Shown here: positions 34,127 through 42,403 of the stretch, piece by piece
Position numbering within the stretch: position 1 is the stretch's first letter
Layout: each line of letters starts with the position of its first letter
DNA from: an uncultured Bacteroides sp.
Lineage (GTDB): Bacteria; Bacillota; Clostridia; Lachnospirales; Lachnospiraceae
Assembly: GCA_945913015.1 (NCBI GenBank)
Contig: CAMECH010000002.1
Location: forward strand, 1-64,000
DNA length: 64,000 nucleotides
Direction: 5' to 3'
Program-made: the position numbers and the translations under genes
Notes under the pieces: generated by a model
Told to the model about the DNA's origin: nothing
Database searches by the model: none
What the model saw: the letters and a program-made list of their open reading frames with translations, nothing else

Positions 34127-34465
34127 GGCCTGTCTCCCCTGTCAGATTAGTAGAATCCAAATTACCAATATATTTTAGCACTTAAAAGCGCGCTTTTCTA
34201 TCAAATACATGTAAAATTTTATTTTTTTATTATTTATTGTAAGCGGTTAATAAATCCCCCCTGCATTCCGATGTAAATAGTATCGGACACAATAAAAAGT
34301 ATCATAAGAAATGGAGATTAGTGTGAAAAATTACGCCGATGCGCTAATTTTTCACACGGCTGTTTGTGCCGCAGGCGCCACAAACAAGCCATTATCGCAG
34401 AGCCAAATCTGATATTTGGCTCGCGGTTCCTCCGACGCTAAAGCGTCTGCGGAATGGGGATTAGT
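34127..34465. other. 339-base intergenic region with repeat element and possible sigma-28 promoter
   Basis: Holds the corA promoter side (34127-34240, AT-rich), a sigma-28-like box and a CCGAT-N9-ATCGG inverted repeat at 34268-34286, and then the hairpin-rich repeat element described separately. Confidence 0.7.
34247..34274 (+). promoter_or_regulatory. Possible sigma-28 (FliA/SigD) promoter of FliD-like gene
   Basis: TTAA (34247-34250), 16 bases, TCCGATGT (34267-34274), resembling TAAA-N15-(G)CCGATAT. The -10 is also half of the palindrome CCGATGTAAATAGTATCGG, so a repressor site is an alternative. Confidence 0.35.
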
Positions 34466-34468
34466 ATG
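34313..34468 (+). repeat. Full-length hairpin-rich repeat ending at a start codon
   Basis: Begins GGAGATTAGTGTG and ends GGGGATTAGTATG, the ATG being the start of the next gene. Inside lie four consecutive stem-loops: GTGAAAAATTA/TAATTTTTCAC, GGCTGTTTGTG/CACAAACAAGCC, GAGCCAAAT/ATTTGGCTC and GACGCT/AGCGTC. From GTG at 34323 a 29-codon frame runs (KNYADALIFHTAVCAAG...). Two internally deleted copies lie at 12748-12838. Confidence 0.8.
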
Positions 34469-35158
34469 CAGATAAATTCATATTCACGTCTTTCGTCTGT
34501 CCTTGATTACCTTGACGATGACAAAAACGACAACTCAATCGAAGCAATACTTACCGCTAACAGCAATTACCGCACAGCAGTCATGAAACAAAAACTTGGC
34601 ATAGATGATACAGCTTCAGGTGCAGGTTCATCCAAGACTATCATTACAGCCGCACAGTCTGCTGCCGCTGCTCTCGATAAAATGCTTTCAACCGCTGATG
34701 ACTCCGTGTTTGCAAAGGCTGAAAAAGACAACTCAGACACAGCTCTTACAGAGGCAGTTACGGAAGTCCAGTCATTTATAACCGGATATAATTCTCTTGT
34801 TAAAAATATGAGCAGTCAGGGCGGAAAGGTCAATATCACTTATCTTGTCGAGCTTGGAAAAGCTTATATTGACAATGAAGATGAGCTCAATTCGCTCGGC
34901 ATTACAAGAGGTGATGACGGTCTTCTGTCCGTTGATACCGACAAACTTAAAACCGCAGAACTTGCTTCACTAAAATCTGCTTTCTATGGGGATGACAGCT
35001 ATGCATCCGATGTAAGTAAAACAATTGCATCCATACGCAAAGTTACCGGTACTGCTGCCGGAATGAGCAGCCTGTACAGCTCAAATTACGGAAGCGACGC
35101 AACCACCGCTGATATGACTTCATCCCTCTTAGATTCTCTTTTCAACTCAAAAGCATAA
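34466..35158 (+). CDS. FliD-like (flagellar cap-like) orphan protein
   Basis: A 230-residue Ala/Ser/Thr/Asp-rich protein with no signal peptide. VQSFITGYNSLVKNMSSQGG and LNSLGITRGDDGLLSVDTDK closely resemble the C-terminal core of flagellar hook-associated protein FliD (FINAYN..., LGI...DGTLSID). Flagellar cap proteins are usually over 400 residues, so this is a short relative. The start at 34466 uses the GGGGATTAGTATG supplied by the upstream repeat element. No flagellar genes adjoin. A sigma-28-like box upstream fits a flagellar or motility-phase role, which is inference. Confidence 0.55.
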   Translation: MQINSYSRLSSVLDYLDDDKNDNSIEAILTANSNYRTAVMKQKLGIDDTASGAGSSKTIITAAQSAAAALDKMLSTADDSVFAKAEKDNSDTALTEAVTEVQSFITGYNSLVKNMSSQGGKVNITYLVELGKAYIDNEDELNSLGITRGDDGLLSVDTDKLKTAELASLKSAFYGDDSYASDVSKTIASIRKVTGTAAGMSSLYSSNYGSDATTADMTSSLLDSLFNSKA

Positions 35159-35211
35159 AACCAGTATAATATCAGGCAGACAGCTAACTCTCAATACATC
35201 GATGGAATCCG

Positions 35212-36135
35212 TTATTTCAGGAATCCGTCGATGATTGCTGCCTCTGCCTCTTCCTCAGTAAGTCCCAGTGTTCTCAGTTTCAGAATCTGTTCTCCTGCAA
35301 TCTTACCGATAGCCGCCTCATGAATAAGTGCTGCATTTTCATTAGCTGCCGTAAGTGCCGGCTGTGCCGTTACCTTGCCGTGGTCAGTAATAATTGCATC
35401 ACATTCCGAATGTCCCGAACATCTTGCATTGCCGACAATATTTGAATGATATTCCTGATAGGACTCACCTCTGGCAACTGAACGGGAGATAAGATTTACA
35501 CTTGAACCCTCACCGTTAAGTACAACATCAAAATTAGTTGTAAGCGTTTCATCATCAGCAGTAAGCAGATGTTCCCTGATTATAAGGCTTGAATCCCCCT
35601 CAAGATTAGCTTTTGTATTACGGATTGCCGTCTGCACACCACCAAGCTGTGATGTCTCCATCTCAAGAACTGCTCCCGCCTGAAGAAATGCTTCCGTAAC
35701 AGGGTCAATGCTTCTCTTCGCCTTTATGAAACCTGTTCCGACATGCTTCTCAAGATAAAGCACATGCGAATTTTTCTCAAGGAAAAATCTGTGAATTCCA
35801 TTGTGTCTTGCAGGTTCCCCTGTTTCCGTGTGAATCCCGCAGCCTGCCACAATAATCACATCTGCTCCCTCAGCTATATAAAAATCGTTATATACCAAAT
35901 CATCGACTCCTGCTTTCGTTATGCATGCAGGAATATAAACCTTTTCACCTTTTGTTCCCGGAAGAACTCTGATGTCAAGCCCCGGGTTATCTTTCTTTGA
36001 CTCAATCTTAATATGCTCGGTTGAGGCACGTCCTGCACTTGCACAGTTTTCACGTATATTATAGGCAGTCTTGCCGTCATCCTTACCATCCCAGTCTGAA
36101 ACTATATTAAGTAAATCTTTCGTTGCCTGTTCCAT
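35212..36135 (-). CDS. sufB: SufB/SufD-family Fe-S cluster scaffold (minimal SufBC type)
   Basis: A 307-residue protein, much shorter than E. coli SufB, matching the compact SufB/D beta-helix core: NIVGNARCSGHSECDAIITD near residue 235 contains the conserved Cys, and AALIHEAAIGKIAGEQILKL, with the conserved His and Glu, marks the C-terminal helical end. It is directly downstream of sufC (29 bases). No sufS, sufU or sufD is present, so this is the two-gene minimal SUF arrangement (ancestral SMS-like) known in many anaerobes. GGAGG lies ten bases before the ATG. It builds or carries Fe-S clusters with SufC. Confidence 0.88.
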   Translation of the reverse strand: MEQATKDLLNIVSDWDGKDDGKTAYNIRENCASAGRASTEHIKIESKKDNPGLDIRVLPGTKGEKVYIPACITKAGVDDLVYNDFYIAEGADVIIVAGCGIHTETGEPARHNGIHRFFLEKNSHVLYLEKHVGTGFIKAKRSIDPVTEAFLQAGAVLEMETSQLGGVQTAIRNTKANLEGDSSLIIREHLLTADDETLTTNFDVVLNGEGSSVNLISRSVARGESYQEYHSNIVGNARCSGHSECDAIITDHGKVTAQPALTAANENAALIHEAAIGKIAGEQILKLRTLGLTEEEAEAAIIDGFLK

Positions 36136-36164
36136 ATGTTACAATCCTCCATTAACACGTGCGT

Positions 36165-36893
36165 TTACTTTGTGCAGTTTCCTGCATTTTCACAATTACC
36201 GCAGCCCGGCCTGTGTGCAAGAAGGTTAGGCATAATCTCGTCCGCCGTTCCCTGCTTATTAATAACACCGCCATCAACAACAATAATCTCATCCGCAATT
36301 GAGAGAATTCTTTCCTGATGTGAAATAATTATAAGCGTTCCGTTAAGCTCCTTCTTCATATCCTTAAATACATCAATAAGATTCGAGAAGCTCCAGAGGT
36401 CTATTCCTGCCTCCGGTTCGTCAAACACCGTCACCCTTGTATGCCTTGCAAGGACAGTTGCAATCTCAATTCTCTTCATCTCTCCGCCGGAAAGATTGGA
36501 ATTCAGTTCTCTGTCAAGATAATCTGCTGCACAAAGTCCTACTCTCTGCAAAACATCACAAAGTTCTTTTTCCTCCGGTTTATGTGAAAATGACAATGTG
36601 AGAATATCGCGAACCGAAAGTCCTTTAAAACGCACCGGCTGCTGAAATGCAAAGCTTATGCCAAGTTTTGCCCTCTCTGTCACATTTTTATCTGTTATAT
36701 CCTGACCATCAAGAATAATACACCCTTCTGTCGGTGTTTCAAGTCCGGCAATAATCTTGGCTGTCGTTGTCTTACCACTCCCGTTAGGGCCTGTAATAAC
36801 AACAAGCTTATTGTCCGGAACATCAAGATTAATTCCGTTAAGCACCTGTGGACCGCCCTCAGGCTTCCACTTAATATTTTTTAACTGAAGCAT
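36165..36893 (-). CDS. sufC: SufC-like Fe-S assembly ATPase with Cys-rich tail
   Basis: A 242-residue ABC ATPase: Walker A GPNGSGKTTTAKIIAG, Q-loop SFAFQQPVRFKG, signature LSGGEMKRIEIATVLARH, Walker B VTVFDEPEAGIDLWSFSN and His switch IISHQERI. The DLWS residues after Walker B are SufC-like. Beyond the usual C-terminus it carries a tail HRPGCGNCENAGNCTK (C-x2-C-x5-C), which could bind metal or hold an Fe-S precursor. First gene of sufC-sufB; divergent from the calcium-motif protein gene. Confidence 0.9.
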   Translation of the reverse strand: MLQLKNIKWKPEGGPQVLNGINLDVPDNKLVVITGPNGSGKTTTAKIIAGLETPTEGCIILDGQDITDKNVTERAKLGISFAFQQPVRFKGLSVRDILTLSFSHKPEEKELCDVLQRVGLCAADYLDRELNSNLSGGEMKRIEIATVLARHTRVTVFDEPEAGIDLWSFSNLIDVFKDMKKELNGTLIIISHQERILSIADEIIVVDGGVINKQGTADEIMPNLLAHRPGCGNCENAGNCTK

Positions 36894-37024
36894 TTTCCTT
36901 TTTCCCTTCTATCATACAGGTTTGGTAAATTAAGCCTGAACACTGCATAGTATAACTGATTTTACCGCAATATTCAATATATTTTACATCTGTTTAGTGT
37001 AGCATATAAAAACTTCTTCCACAA

Positions 37025-37051
37025 TTAATATTTCTCAATATATTCCGATAT
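37025..37051 (+). promoter_or_regulatory. Possible sigma-28 promoter of calcium-motif protein gene
   Basis: TTAA (37025-37028), 15 bases, TCCGATAT (37044-37051). The -10 region lies in the palindrome CGATATATATATCG. Similar to the box upstream of the FliD-like gene. Confidence 0.4.
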
Positions 37052-37107
37052 ATATATCGTAGTTTATGTTCATCGCTGACAAACTACAACGGAAGGAGGA
37101 GATTTTT

Positions 37108-38184
37108 ATGATTATCTCCGAAAGCAATGTGCAGATGTCCTCACAACGGGCATATTCACGCAAATTGCAGCATCGGCGCACCACCTTTATGTGGAATGCC
37201 GATAACAGTCAGAAGACTGTTTCTTCACAAACTGCCACGAGCCGGCTTAGCACTGAGGAGCACTATGGCCTTGGCTATTATCCGTCCTATAACCGTTTTG
37301 GGCAGATGGATGATACGTCTTCTGTTTCATCTTCTGATGCGGCCGTCGACAATGTACGCGGCAATTACGAAACACTTTCCATGACATTTTTAAGGCTTAT
37401 TGAGATGATTAGGAATGCCCGCTTTAAGCTGGATGTTACCGAAGGCTCATATTGGAGCAGCTTAACAGGCCGACGAGGAATTTCCGATGTATTTTCAATT
37501 ACGTCATCTTCGACCCCTGCTGTCTGGAACCGTGTAACACAGGATTCATATTCCTATGAAGAAAATGAATCAACGTCCTTCTGCGCAGAAGGGACTGCCA
37601 TAACTGCTGACGGCAGAAGCATTTCATTTGATGTGACAATGAAAATGTCCCGGTCATTTAAGCAGCAGCTTGATTTTGAATGCTTTGACAGTTTTTCTCA
37701 GGTTCTGACCGACCCGCTTGTTATCAATCTTAACAGCAACCCGGTTTCTATCAGCGATAAGACATTTTTCTTTGACCTTGACTGTGATGGCAAAGATGAA
37801 GAAATTGCCGAGCTTTCAAAAGGCTGCGGCTATCTTGCCCTTGATATTAACGGTGACGGAAAAATCAACAACGGCAGCGAACTTTTCGGTCCTTCTACCG
37901 GCAACGGCTTTGATGAGCTTGCAAAATATGACAGTGACAACAATGGTTGGATTGATGAGGCTGACGAAATATTTGACAAACTTAAAGTATGGACAACAGA
38001 TGAAAACGGCAATTCTGTTCTTCTGTCACTTAAAGAAGCTGATGTCGGAGCAATCAATCTCGGCAGCTCAAAGACTGATTTTTCCTTAAAAAATCAGGGC
38101 GACCTCCGCGGCATGGTGCGTTCAACCGGATTTTATCTTAAGGAAAGCGGCGGAAGCGGAACTGTACAGCAGGTTGATTTTTGA
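37108..38184 (+). CDS. EF-hand-like calcium-binding protein
   Basis: A 358-residue protein without a clear signal peptide. The N-terminal 190 residues are Ser/Tyr-rich and unrecognised. The C-terminal half holds three acidic calcium-type loops: FFDLDCDGKDEEI, LALDINGDGKINNGSELFGP and YDSDNNGWIDEADEIF, followed by LKVWTTDENGN. This arrangement (FFDLDGDG..., LDxNGDGxIxxGxELFG..., LDxNxDGxID...) is common in secreted RTX-type proteins, here in short form. The start at 37108 has GGAGGAG upstream; an in-frame ATG at 37066 has none. A possible sigma-28 promoter precedes it. Role unknown; export by a signal-less route is possible. Confidence 0.72.
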   Translation: MIISESNVQMSSQRAYSRKLQHRRTTFMWNADNSQKTVSSQTATSRLSTEEHYGLGYYPSYNRFGQMDDTSSVSSSDAAVDNVRGNYETLSMTFLRLIEMIRNARFKLDVTEGSYWSSLTGRRGISDVFSITSSSTPAVWNRVTQDSYSYEENESTSFCAEGTAITADGRSISFDVTMKMSRSFKQQLDFECFDSFSQVLTDPLVINLNSNPVSISDKTFFFDLDCDGKDEEIAELSKGCGYLALDINGDGKINNGSELFGPSTGNGFDELAKYDSDNNGWIDEADEIFDKLKVWTTDENGNSVLLSLKEADVGAINLGSSKTDFSLKNQGDLRGMVRSTGFYLKESGGSGTVQQVDF

Positions 38185-38270
38185 TATTTTTTAAATCTTA
38201 AATTACCATAAATTTAATGTCTATGATATTGTCGCAGGAGATTGGAAATATTATAATGAATAACATATGA

Positions 38271-38324
38271 GTCAGGCAGATGCTTAGTAAAGGTTTTTCA
38301 AATGCCCTGACGCAAAAGCATCTT
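38271..38324 (+). promoter_or_regulatory. Two overlapping inverted repeats in the leader of the HdeD-like gene
   Basis: GTCAGGC (38271-38277) can pair with GCCCTGAC (38304-38311), while AGATGCTT (38278-38285) can pair with AAGCATCT (38316-38323). The stems interleave, so they are mutually exclusive or form a pseudoknot. They lie just before the ribosome site. Confidence 0.4.
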
Positions 38325-38340
38325 CATAATGGAGGTTAAT

Positions 38341-38952
38341 GTGAAAATATTTATTAAAAATTTCAAATCAACAAATATCACTTCAGCAATAATCTTCTCG
38401 CTTCTTGGATTATTCCTTATTTTCTTTGCAGACTTTGCGGCAAATATTGTAGGTTATCTGCTGGGTGCTGCCGTATTGCTGATGGGTATTGTAAAGCTTG
38501 TCATCTATTTTGTGAATCTTGACAGTTTTATATGGTATCAGTCCGATTTTCTTTTCGGATTATTTGAAACGCTGATTGGACTATTTATTCTGATGAATCC
38601 CGGAATCATTCTGGCATCAATACCTTTTGTATTTGGATTGATACTTTTCATCCACGGAATCATGGGTATTGCACCTGCCATTGAAATGAAGCAGTATTAT
38701 CCTGAGAGCAAACGCTGGATTTTCTCACTTGTGCTTGCTGTCGGCAGCATGATACTCGGTTTTATCGTATTTAACAATCCGTTTGGAGCCTCACGCATTA
38801 CACTTCAGATTATCGGTGCATGTCTTATATATGTCGGCATAAGTGATTTTATCACTCTGTACCGCAGATACAAAGCATCCAAAACAGTCAAACGCAATGC
38901 AGACGGTTCAATTGACGGATATGTTGACGTTGATTACCGCGATGTAAAATAA
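38341..38952 (+). CDS. HdeD-like (DUF308) membrane protein
   Basis: A 203-residue protein with six hydrophobic helices in three pairs, each with the G-x-x-LI-x-N/A pattern of DUF308: GLFLIFFADFAANIVGYLLG, ETLIGLFILMNPGIILASIP and GSMILGFIVFNNPFGASRIT. HdeD in E. coli is tied to acid resistance at high cell density; relatives are mostly uncharacterised. The GTG at 38341 is the likely start because GGAGG lies five bases upstream; the ATG four codons earlier is inside that site. A hydrophilic tail (VKRNADGSIDGYVDVDYRDV) faces the cytoplasm. Confidence 0.82.
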   Translation: MKIFIKNFKSTNITSAIIFSLLGLFLIFFADFAANIVGYLLGAAVLLMGIVKLVIYFVNLDSFIWYQSDFLFGLFETLIGLFILMNPGIILASIPFVFGLILFIHGIMGIAPAIEMKQYYPESKRWIFSLVLAVGSMILGFIVFNNPFGASRITLQIIGACLIYVGISDFITLYRRYKASKTVKRNADGSIDGYVDVDYRDVK

Positions 38953-38960
38953 GTCAAATG

Positions 38961-39033
38961 CACCCGGAAGTATTATTTGCACTCTCCTTACCGGTTGTCC
39001 GGCAAAGAGTGTACATATCAATACTTCCGGGTG
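38961..39033. terminator. Bidirectional terminator between HdeD-like and htrA genes
   Basis: CACCCGGAAGTATT (38961-38974) pairs with AATACTTCCGGGTG (39020-39033), with an inner stem GCACTCT/AGAGTGT and GTAAGG-like core. Followed by AATTTTTAATT. Confidence 0.85.
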
Positions 39034-39048
39034 AATTTTTAATTAGTT

Positions 39049-40512
39049 TTATTTATGTCCAAGTGTTACATCTGTAGTTTTCAGCTTATATCCGCCATTC
39101 TCCATGTGATAATACTCTATTGTGACGGTTTCACCCGCTGCATAATACTGCATGATTGATTTCAAATCATTGAATGACGTTACTGAAGAACCATCAAAGC
39201 TTACAATAATATCATTTTTAACAAGTCCCGCATTTGCTGCCGGAGAACCTGACTGTACGTTCTGAAGCAGTATCCCCTGAGGATATCCGTACGCCTGTGA
39301 AATAGTATAGGTTACATCCACACCTGAAACTCCGAGATATGATGCCTTATCACTTGACACCTTTTGTCTCGTCTCTTTATTCATAAGTGTATCAAGTACA
39401 TCCCTGATAGATGAAATCGGAATCGCATATCCCACTCCGTCTACTCCGCTGGACGCATTCTTTGCCGAGTTAATGCCTATAACCTTACCGGAAGCATTCA
39501 GAAGCGCACCTCCGCTGTTTCCCGGATTGATTGCGGCATCAGTCATAATAAGGTTTGTATATTCGGTATTATCGATAACTATTGAACGGTTAAGTGCACT
39601 TACATATCCAACAGTAACCGACTGCCCTTCTCCGAGCGCGTTACCTATTGCAACAACCTGGTCACCCAGTTCTACTGAATCCGAATCGCCAAGCTCGGCA
39701 ATTGCAATACTTGAAGCCGTAGACTCTTTTATATTGGAAAGCTGTACCGCAACTACTGCAATATCCTTATTAGACTTACTTCCCTTTACAGTTGCGGCAA
39801 CCTGCTCATTATCAACAAATGTACATGTGATATCACTTACGCCGTCAACAACATGAGCATTAGTTACAATAAGAAGTTCTGTATCGTTCTTTCCAACTAT
39901 AATACCTGTACCGCTTGTCTTAGACTCCTGCGTACCTCCGAAAGGATATACCGAAGAGAGTGTTATCTTGCCGTTAATTGCAACTATCGAAGGCATATTT
40001 GTCTTTACAATTCCTTTGATATCTGCAACTGCCGGCATTGTCGTGTTTTCAACCTGTAAAACCGACGGAACATCACCTGAGGTATCAGAAGCAATACCGC
40101 CATTATTATTGCCATATTCAGATACCATAGGTATATCAACATTGACTGCTGATTTCCCGCCATCAAGCTTTTCACCTAGCTTATTAACACCAAACATAAC
40201 TCCTCCTGCAATCATACCAAACACAATTGCCGAAGCAACAAGCTTTACGACATATCCGGCTCCACTCTTTTGAGACTTCCCTGCTGCACGCTTTGCTGCT
40301 TTCTTCTCGGCTTTACGCTCTTGTTTTAACTCCTTTGCCGATTTTTGTGGCTGCTGTACGGAGTCAATATTGTAATATGTGTATGTGTTATTATTAGGCA
40401 TAACAGGTTGTACGCTATTATCGTTTTGTACATTATCACCGGTAAACAACGGCTCACCTGTCTGTGGATCAAATCTTGGTATATTATTATTCATTTGATT
40501 ATCATCGTACAT
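39049..40512 (-). CDS. htrA: HtrA/DegP-like membrane serine protease
   Basis: About 487 residues: an Asn/Gln/Pro-rich cytoplasmic head, a basic stretch (ELKQERKAEKKAAKRAAGK), one transmembrane helix (VVKLVASAIVFGMIAGGVMF, about 90-110), a trypsin-like domain with His in VTNAHVVDG, Asp in NKDIAVVAV and Ser in NPGNSGGALLNASG, and a C-terminal PDZ domain (ILLQNVQSGSPAANAGLVKN). A typical Gram-positive membrane quality-control protease. The start at 40512 has AAAGGAG upstream. A long hairpin with a U-run directly upstream ends the phosphohexomutase transcript. Confidence 0.92.
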   Translation of the reverse strand: MYDDNQMNNNIPRFDPQTGEPLFTGDNVQNDNSVQPVMPNNNTYTYYNIDSVQQPQKSAKELKQERKAEKKAAKRAAGKSQKSGAGYVVKLVASAIVFGMIAGGVMFGVNKLGEKLDGGKSAVNVDIPMVSEYGNNNGGIASDTSGDVPSVLQVENTTMPAVADIKGIVKTNMPSIVAINGKITLSSVYPFGGTQESKTSGTGIIVGKNDTELLIVTNAHVVDGVSDITCTFVDNEQVAATVKGSKSNKDIAVVAVQLSNIKESTASSIAIAELGDSDSVELGDQVVAIGNALGEGQSVTVGYVSALNRSIVIDNTEYTNLIMTDAAINPGNSGGALLNASGKVIGINSAKNASSGVDGVGYAIPISSIRDVLDTLMNKETRQKVSSDKASYLGVSGVDVTYTISQAYGYPQGILLQNVQSGSPAANAGLVKNDIIVSFDGSSVTSFNDLKSIMQYYAAGETVTIEYYHMENGGYKLKTTDVTLGHK

Positions 40513-40528
40513 TTTATTATCTCCTTTC

Positions 40529-40581
40529 AAAAAAAACACATTTCATTTATAGTTTGTAGTCTATCAATGAAATGTGTTTTT
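40529..40581 (-). terminator. Hairpin with U-run directly before the htrA ribosome site
   Basis: AAACACATTTCATT and AATGAAATGTGTTT pair around an 18-base loop that itself contains ATAG/CTAT. On the minus strand the U-run reads straight into GAAAGGAG of htrA. It ends the phosphohexomutase transcript and may also act as an attenuator for htrA. Confidence 0.75.
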
Positions 40582-40614
40582 CATGTGTTCTATCTGTTAA
40601 CTATTGTTCACAAA

Positions 40615-42342
40615 TTATCCCTGTACAACATCCATAACCGCAGCTGTAAGTTCATCAAGCTTATTCTGGGCATCTTCGAGGCTTGTGCCCTTAACACCCA
40701 TGTAGAACTTAATCTTAGGCTCAGTTCCTGATGGTCTTGCACAGCACCATGCGTTATCTGACAGGTCGTAATACAGTACATTCGAGCTTGGAAGTCCCGT
40801 AGGAGTAACTTCGCCTGTCTTTAAGTTGTCAATTGTATCTGCCTTGTAATCGCGGATTGCAAGTACATCCCATGCTCCGAATTTGGATGGCTTATTGGCA
40901 CGCAGGTTATTAAGCATCTCCTGAATCTTCGCAACACCTTCAACACCTTTAAGTGTAATAGACTTAAGTCCTTCTTTGTAGTAACCGTATTTCTCATAAA
41001 TGTTAATCATCTGATCCCAAAGTGTAAGACCTTTTGTCTTGTAATATGCGGCAGCCTCGCAAAGTGCCATAACAGCCACAATTGCATCCTTATCTCTCGC
41101 ATGTGTTCCTACAAGGCAGCCGTAGCTCTCTTCAAAACCAAATTCATACTCATATGTACCCTGCTGCTCAAACAGCTTAATCTGCTCACCGATGAATTTG
41201 AAGCCTGTAAGTACTTCAATAAGTTTTACATTGTATTCTGCCGCAATTGCATCAGCCATATTCGTTGATACAATAGTCTTTACAAATGCACCGTTCTCAT
41301 GGAGTGTTCCGTTTGCTTTTCTCTGTGAAAGAAGATACTCAGCTATAAGCATACCTGACATATTTCCTGTAAATGAAACATATTCTCCTGTCTTTGAGTC
41401 CTTTGCATATACGCCGAGTCTGTCTGCGTCAGGGTCAGTTGCAAGTATAATGTCTGCATTCTTCTCCTTTGCAAGTTTAAGCGCAAGTGTAAATGCCTTA
41501 GGATCCTCCGGATTAGGATATTCAAGTGTAGTAAAGTCCGGATCCGGTTTCTCCTGCTCGGCAACAACATATACATTCTTGAAACCAAGCTCTTTAAGTA
41601 CACGTCTTGCAGGAATGTTACCTGTTCCGTGAAGCGGTGTGTAGACGATTGTAAAGTCATCAGCAACCTGTCTGATTGCATCACTGTTAATGCTCATCTT
41701 CTTAAGCGCTGCTATGTAACGGTCATCCAGGTCATATCCGATTACATTGTAAAGACCGGCAATCTTAGCCTCATCCTTATCCATTGTCTTAACGCTGTTA
41801 AAATCTGTTACATTATTAACTTCCGTAATAATCTGTGTATCCTTAGGTGCCGTAATCTGTGCGCCATCCTCCCAGTATACCTTGTATCCGTTGTATTCAG
41901 GCGGATTGTGGCTTGCTGTCACAACAATACCTGCAATACAGTTAAGCTCGCGTACCGCAAATGATAACTCCGGTGTAGGTCTTAAAGTAGGGAAAATGTA
42001 TGCCTTAATCCCATTTGCATTCAGGCACAGCGCTGCCTCGTCAGCAAATTCAGGTGACATTCTTCTTGAATCATATGCAATTGCAACGCCTCTGTCGGCA
42101 GCATTTTCCTTGATTATAAAATTAGCCAGTCCCTGAGTTGCCTTACGAACAGTGTAAATGTTCATGCGATTTGTACCGATTCCGATTACACCTCTGAGTC
42201 CTCCGGTACCAAATTCAAGATTCTTGTAGAATCTGTCCTCAATTTCAGCCTCATTACCGGCAATAGCCTTGAGCTCTGCTCTTGCCTCTTCGCTGAAATA
42301 CTGGTTGTCACACCACTCCTTGTAGGTTTCCATGTACCCCAT
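40615..42342 (-). CDS. pgcA: Phosphoglucomutase/phosphomannomutase
   Basis: About 575 residues of the alpha-D-phosphohexomutase superfamily: LEFGTGGLRGVIGIGTNRMN near the start, catalytic serine loop VVTASHNPPEYNGYKVYWED, metal loop LATDPDADRLGVY, sugar-ring loop GFEESYGCLVG and phosphate-binding RPSGTEPKIKFYMG. It interconverts glucose-1- and glucose-6-phosphate (or the mannose forms), feeding cell-wall and polysaccharide precursors. The start at 42342 has GGAGG five bases upstream. It follows cdaR by about 60 bases, in the place where glmM stands in the usual cdaA-cdaR-glmM order. Confidence 0.93.
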   Translation of the reverse strand: MGYMETYKEWCDNQYFSEEARAELKAIAGNEAEIEDRFYKNLEFGTGGLRGVIGIGTNRMNIYTVRKATQGLANFIIKENAADRGVAIAYDSRRMSPEFADEAALCLNANGIKAYIFPTLRPTPELSFAVRELNCIAGIVVTASHNPPEYNGYKVYWEDGAQITAPKDTQIITEVNNVTDFNSVKTMDKDEAKIAGLYNVIGYDLDDRYIAALKKMSINSDAIRQVADDFTIVYTPLHGTGNIPARRVLKELGFKNVYVVAEQEKPDPDFTTLEYPNPEDPKAFTLALKLAKEKNADIILATDPDADRLGVYAKDSKTGEYVSFTGNMSGMLIAEYLLSQRKANGTLHENGAFVKTIVSTNMADAIAAEYNVKLIEVLTGFKFIGEQIKLFEQQGTYEYEFGFEESYGCLVGTHARDKDAIVAVMALCEAAAYYKTKGLTLWDQMINIYEKYGYYKEGLKSITLKGVEGVAKIQEMLNNLRANKPSKFGAWDVLAIRDYKADTIDNLKTGEVTPTGLPSSNVLYYDLSDNAWCCARPSGTEPKIKFYMGVKGTSLEDAQNKLDELTAAVMDVVQG

Positions 42343-42403
42343 ATTGTCCTCCATTCCGCACCATGAATTATTCAAGGATGCTCATATATTTAAAATAAAA
42401 TTA

